Source of the DNA: Burkholderiales bacterium
Lineage (GTDB): Bacteria > Pseudomonadota > Gammaproteobacteria > Burkholderiales > JABEVD01
Direction of reading: 5' to 3'
Length of the DNA: 46,929 bases
Assembly: GCA_019753155.1 (NCBI GenBank)
Contig: JAIELG010000012.1
Span: 1-46,929, forward strand
This document shows positions 44,823 through 46,929 of this stretch, piece by piece; the stretch's first letter is position 1, and every line of letters starts with the position of its first letter. The notes under the pieces are model-generated. The model searched no databases and was not told the origin of the DNA. It saw only the letters and a program-made list of their open reading frames with translations. Position numbers and translations under genes: made by a program.

Positions 44823-46929
44823 CTAGATCTGAAGAATCGAATTGAAGAGCGAATTGGCCACCTGCATCATCTTTCCCGCCGCCTGGTAGGCCTGCTGGTA
44901 ACGCATCAGGTTGGCCGCTTCTTCGTCCAGATTCACCCCCGAGACGGATTGCTGGCTCTGGGTCAGCTGGTTCACGAGCGATGTCTGTGCAGTGCTCGTC
45001 ACCTGCATTTGCCTTGCGGTATTGCCGAGCTGGCTGATGAGCTGGCTGTAAGCGCTTCCATAGGAGGCGGTATTGCCGATCAGCGTGTTTTTCGTCTGTA
45101 GCCCGGCAAGGAGTAGTGCATTGCTGTTATCGGTTGCGCCGCCATTGTTCGGACCCACGCTGAAACTGTCACCCGCCCCCGGCGCCCCGGAAATGGAAGC
45201 CGTCCAGCCGTTGTAACTGATCGGGCTGCCGGAAACATAGGGCACGGCAGAAGCCAGGACAGCGCCCGTCGTGATGTCATTCACGGTATAGGTCGTGGCC
45301 GTGTTGAAGGTGATCGTGACGTTATCCCTGAGATTCGCATTGACTGGCCAGCTCGCCACGGCGGAACTGATGGAGCCGGTTCCCGTATTCGTGGAGCCTG
45401 AGGCAACCCTGACCTGGGATGCCGCCGCGATCAGCGAGGTATTGTTGATATTCAAAGCGATATCCCGCGCGCCGTTGATCGTCGGCTTGATCGTGAAACT
45501 CGCGGGTTGGGATGCCGTGGTCGGCGGGGTGACGACGAGGCTCATGCCGTCTGCGATGAACGGGGAAGCTGCAGTTCCGGTTCCCGTCATCGCCACGCTC
45601 TGGTTGGTCGTCGTATTGGTCAGGGTCCATGTCTGCGTGGCGCCACCGCTGTAATTCAATACATAATCGTTCCCGGTCAACTGGGCGGCCGTGGTCGTTC
45701 CGTTCTGAACCACCGAAGTCACGGCGGAAGCAACTGCCAACTGGACCATCTGGCTGAAATTCATGTTGAATGCAAGGGGCGCGGCGCCATTCGCAAGCGT
45801 CACCGATTTCGCAAGGTTGGAGGCTGAACTGTAGATTCCTGCGGCGGTGAATTGCAAGACAGAAGGATTGGGCGTACCGATGCCTGACACGCCGGATGCA
45901 GTCGATGCCGCTACGATGCTTGCCGCCTGAGCGGCGGTCAAACCTGCGCCCGCCGGCGCGGCAGTGGTCGCGGCAGTGGTGATGGCAGCTGAAATGGCAG
46001 CCTGGGAAGCGCCCGGCGGCACCGCCGCTGCCGCAGTGGTAATGGCTGTAATCTGGGCTGCCGTGGCGCCAGGCACCGCCGCCGTGACCGATGCGGAAAC
46101 CGCACTGGTGATCGAAGCGGCAGTCTGCGCGCTGTCCGATGCCGCGCCGTCGACATAGCTGTAGGCCAGCCATTGATTGGGAGTCGCCGTCTTGACGTAA
46201 TACAGCGCGGCGCTATGGGATTGCCCCAGGCTGTCATAGATCGTGCCGGAATTCGAAAAGGTATAGGAAGCCGGATTGGCGGGATTGAAAGGCGATGCGG
46301 CGGGGAGCGCGGATGCCGAAGAAAGATTCGCGGCAACCGTCAGGCTCGATGTCGGCTGCGAACCCGTCAGGGCGACATTGACGGCAGATCCCGCGCTGTT
46401 TCCTGGATTCGCATTGACCACCGGACTTGCAACATTGAAATACGTTCCGCCGGGGTTGCCGTTCAGGTCCTGTCCCAATTGATGCTGCTGGTTGAATGTC
46501 TGCGCAAGACCGATCGCAATCCGCCCCAATGCATTTTGCGCGGCGTCCAGCGACTGGGAGCGAAAGGCATAAAGTCCGCCAAGATTCCCGCCGACGATGC
46601 TGGCATCAGGAAGAATCGAAGTGCTTCCGTTGGTCGAATATCCCACGACCATCCTGGTTTGATCGGTCGGACTCGGAACTGCGGCAAGGCTCATGGTCTG
46701 CGAACCTACGACCATCCCCTGCCCTGAGCCGATGAATACGCTGTAGCTTCCATCGCTTTGCTTGAGGACGGTCGCCTGGATTTCCTTGTTCAATTGAGCG
46801 ATGAGCGCGTCCCGCTGATCCATCAGATCGTTCGGCGTCTGTCCGCTCGACGAATTCAGTGCGGCCACGATGCTCTGATTGAGTTGCGCGATCTGCTTGG
46901 CATAACTGTTGATCGAAGTTACGCTGCCC
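44823..46929 (-). CDS. flgK: FlgK, hook-filament junction protein (5' end beyond window), with FlaE-like domain and Ala-rich insertion
   Basis: About 702 C-terminal residues of HAP1 are visible. The frame stays open to the right edge; a GTG at 46868 is internal, because the codons before it encode INSYAKQIAQLNQSIVAALN, a conserved FlgK segment followed by PNDLMDQRDALIAQLNKEIQ. The C-terminus QSVSGVNLDEEAANLMRYQQ and YQAAGKMMQVANSLFNSILQ is typical. In the middle, TIYDSLGQSHSAALYYVKT and APLAFNMNFSQM resemble the FlaE (D2) domain of the hook protein FlgE. That domain is split by about 90 residues that are nearly half alanine (46145-45868). By comparison with the family about 175 residues are missing, so the whole protein would be near 880, much longer than enteric FlgK (about 550). 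Confidence 0.93.
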   Translation of the reverse strand, partial: GSVTSINSYAKQIAQLNQSIVAALNSSSGQTPNDLMDQRDALIAQLNKEIQATVLKQSDGSYSVFIGSGQGMVVGSQTMSLAAVPSPTDQTRMVVGYSTNGSTSILPDASIVGGNLGGLYAFRSQSLDAAQNALGRIAIGLAQTFNQQHQLGQDLNGNPGGTYFNVASPVVNANPGNSAGSAVNVALTGSQPTSSLTVAANLSSASALPAASPFNPANPASYTFSNSGTIYDSLGQSHSAALYYVKTATPNQWLAYSYVDGAASDSAQTAASITSAVSASVTAAVPGATAAQITAITTAAAAVPPGASQAAISAAITTAATTAAPAGAGLTAAQAASIVAASTASGVSGIGTPNPSVLQFTAAGIYSSASNLAKSVTLANGAAPLAFNMNFSQMVQLAVASAVTSVVQNGTTTAAQLTGNDYVLNYSGGATQTWTLTNTTTNQSVAMTGTGTAASPFIADGMSLVVTPPTTASQPASFTIKPTINGARDIALNINNTSLIAAASQVRVASGSTNTGTGSISSAVASWPVNANLRDNVTITFNTATTYTVNDITTGAVLASAVPYVSGSPISYNGWTASISGAPGAGDSFSVGPNNGGATDNSNALLLAGLQTKNTLIGNTASYGSAYSQLISQLGNTARQMQVTSTAQTSLVNQLTQSQQSVSGVNLDEEAANLMRYQQAYQAAGKMMQVANSLFNSILQI

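Overview
The window is GC-rich, tightly packed bacterial DNA. It carries a cellulose synthase operon, a pseudaminic-acid (flagellin glycan) operon and a large flagellar locus. The FlrB/FlrC-type sigma54 regulators, the order fliE-flrC-flrB then fliFGHIJK-fliLMNOPQR, and a bcs operon with fused bcsA-bcsB plus bcsD and bcsQ suggest a motile, biofilm-forming betaproteobacterium, possibly Nitrosomonadales/Gallionellaceae-like. The lineage is an inference; the window has no rRNA or other marker gene.

Layout. (1) 1-7202, minus strand: bcsD, a bcsR/bcsP-like gene, bcsQ, bcsAB (fused), bcsZ and the first 21 codons of a probable bcsC. Most junctions are 4-base ATGA overlaps. (2) 7203-7437: divergent control region with a TATAAT box toward bcsD, an inverted repeat and a near-consensus sigma54 promoter toward the other side. 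(3) 7438-20725, plus strand: a diguanylate cyclase followed at once by pseB, pseC, pseF, a methylase, pseA, hisH-like, hisF-like, a pseG-pseH fusion, pseI and a 990-residue TPR/glycosyltransferase-like protein, nearly all overlapping. (4) 20824-21078: internally deleted remnant of an aspartic-protease-like gene. (5) 21094-27852: fliC (sigma28 promoter), flaG, fliD, fliS, fliT-like, a second fliK-like gene and a stand-alone FlhB C-terminal-like gene. (6) 27902-28823: a dispersed intergenic repeat, then ycgR (PilZ). (7) 28820-32906, minus: flrB, flrC, fliE (perfect sigma54 promoter) and a second diguanylate cyclase. (8) 33036-43538, plus: fliF to fliR, with a perfect sigma54 promoter before fliK and a probable sigma70 promoter before fliL. 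(9) 43590-46929, minus: flgL and most of flgK, which runs off the right edge.

How it fits together. The FlrB/FlrC pair probably activates the sigma54 promoters seen before fliE, fliK and the diguanylate cyclase/pse operon. FliC is then made from a sigma28 promoter and probably decorated with a pseudaminic acid derivative (7-acetamidino form suggested by pseA-hisH-hisF). Two diguanylate cyclases lie downstream of sigma54 promoters. Two PilZ receptors, in BcsA and YcgR, could read the c-di-GMP: one switches on cellulose, the other brakes the flagellum. The window therefore appears to hold most of a motile-to-sessile switch. Items I consider most worth checking are the sigma54-linked cyclase/glycan operon facing the cellulose operon, the multidomain TPR protein as the missing flagellin glycosyltransferase, the dedicated HisF-like subunit lacking Asp11, and an unusual FlgK with a hook-protein-like domain and an alanine-rich insertion.
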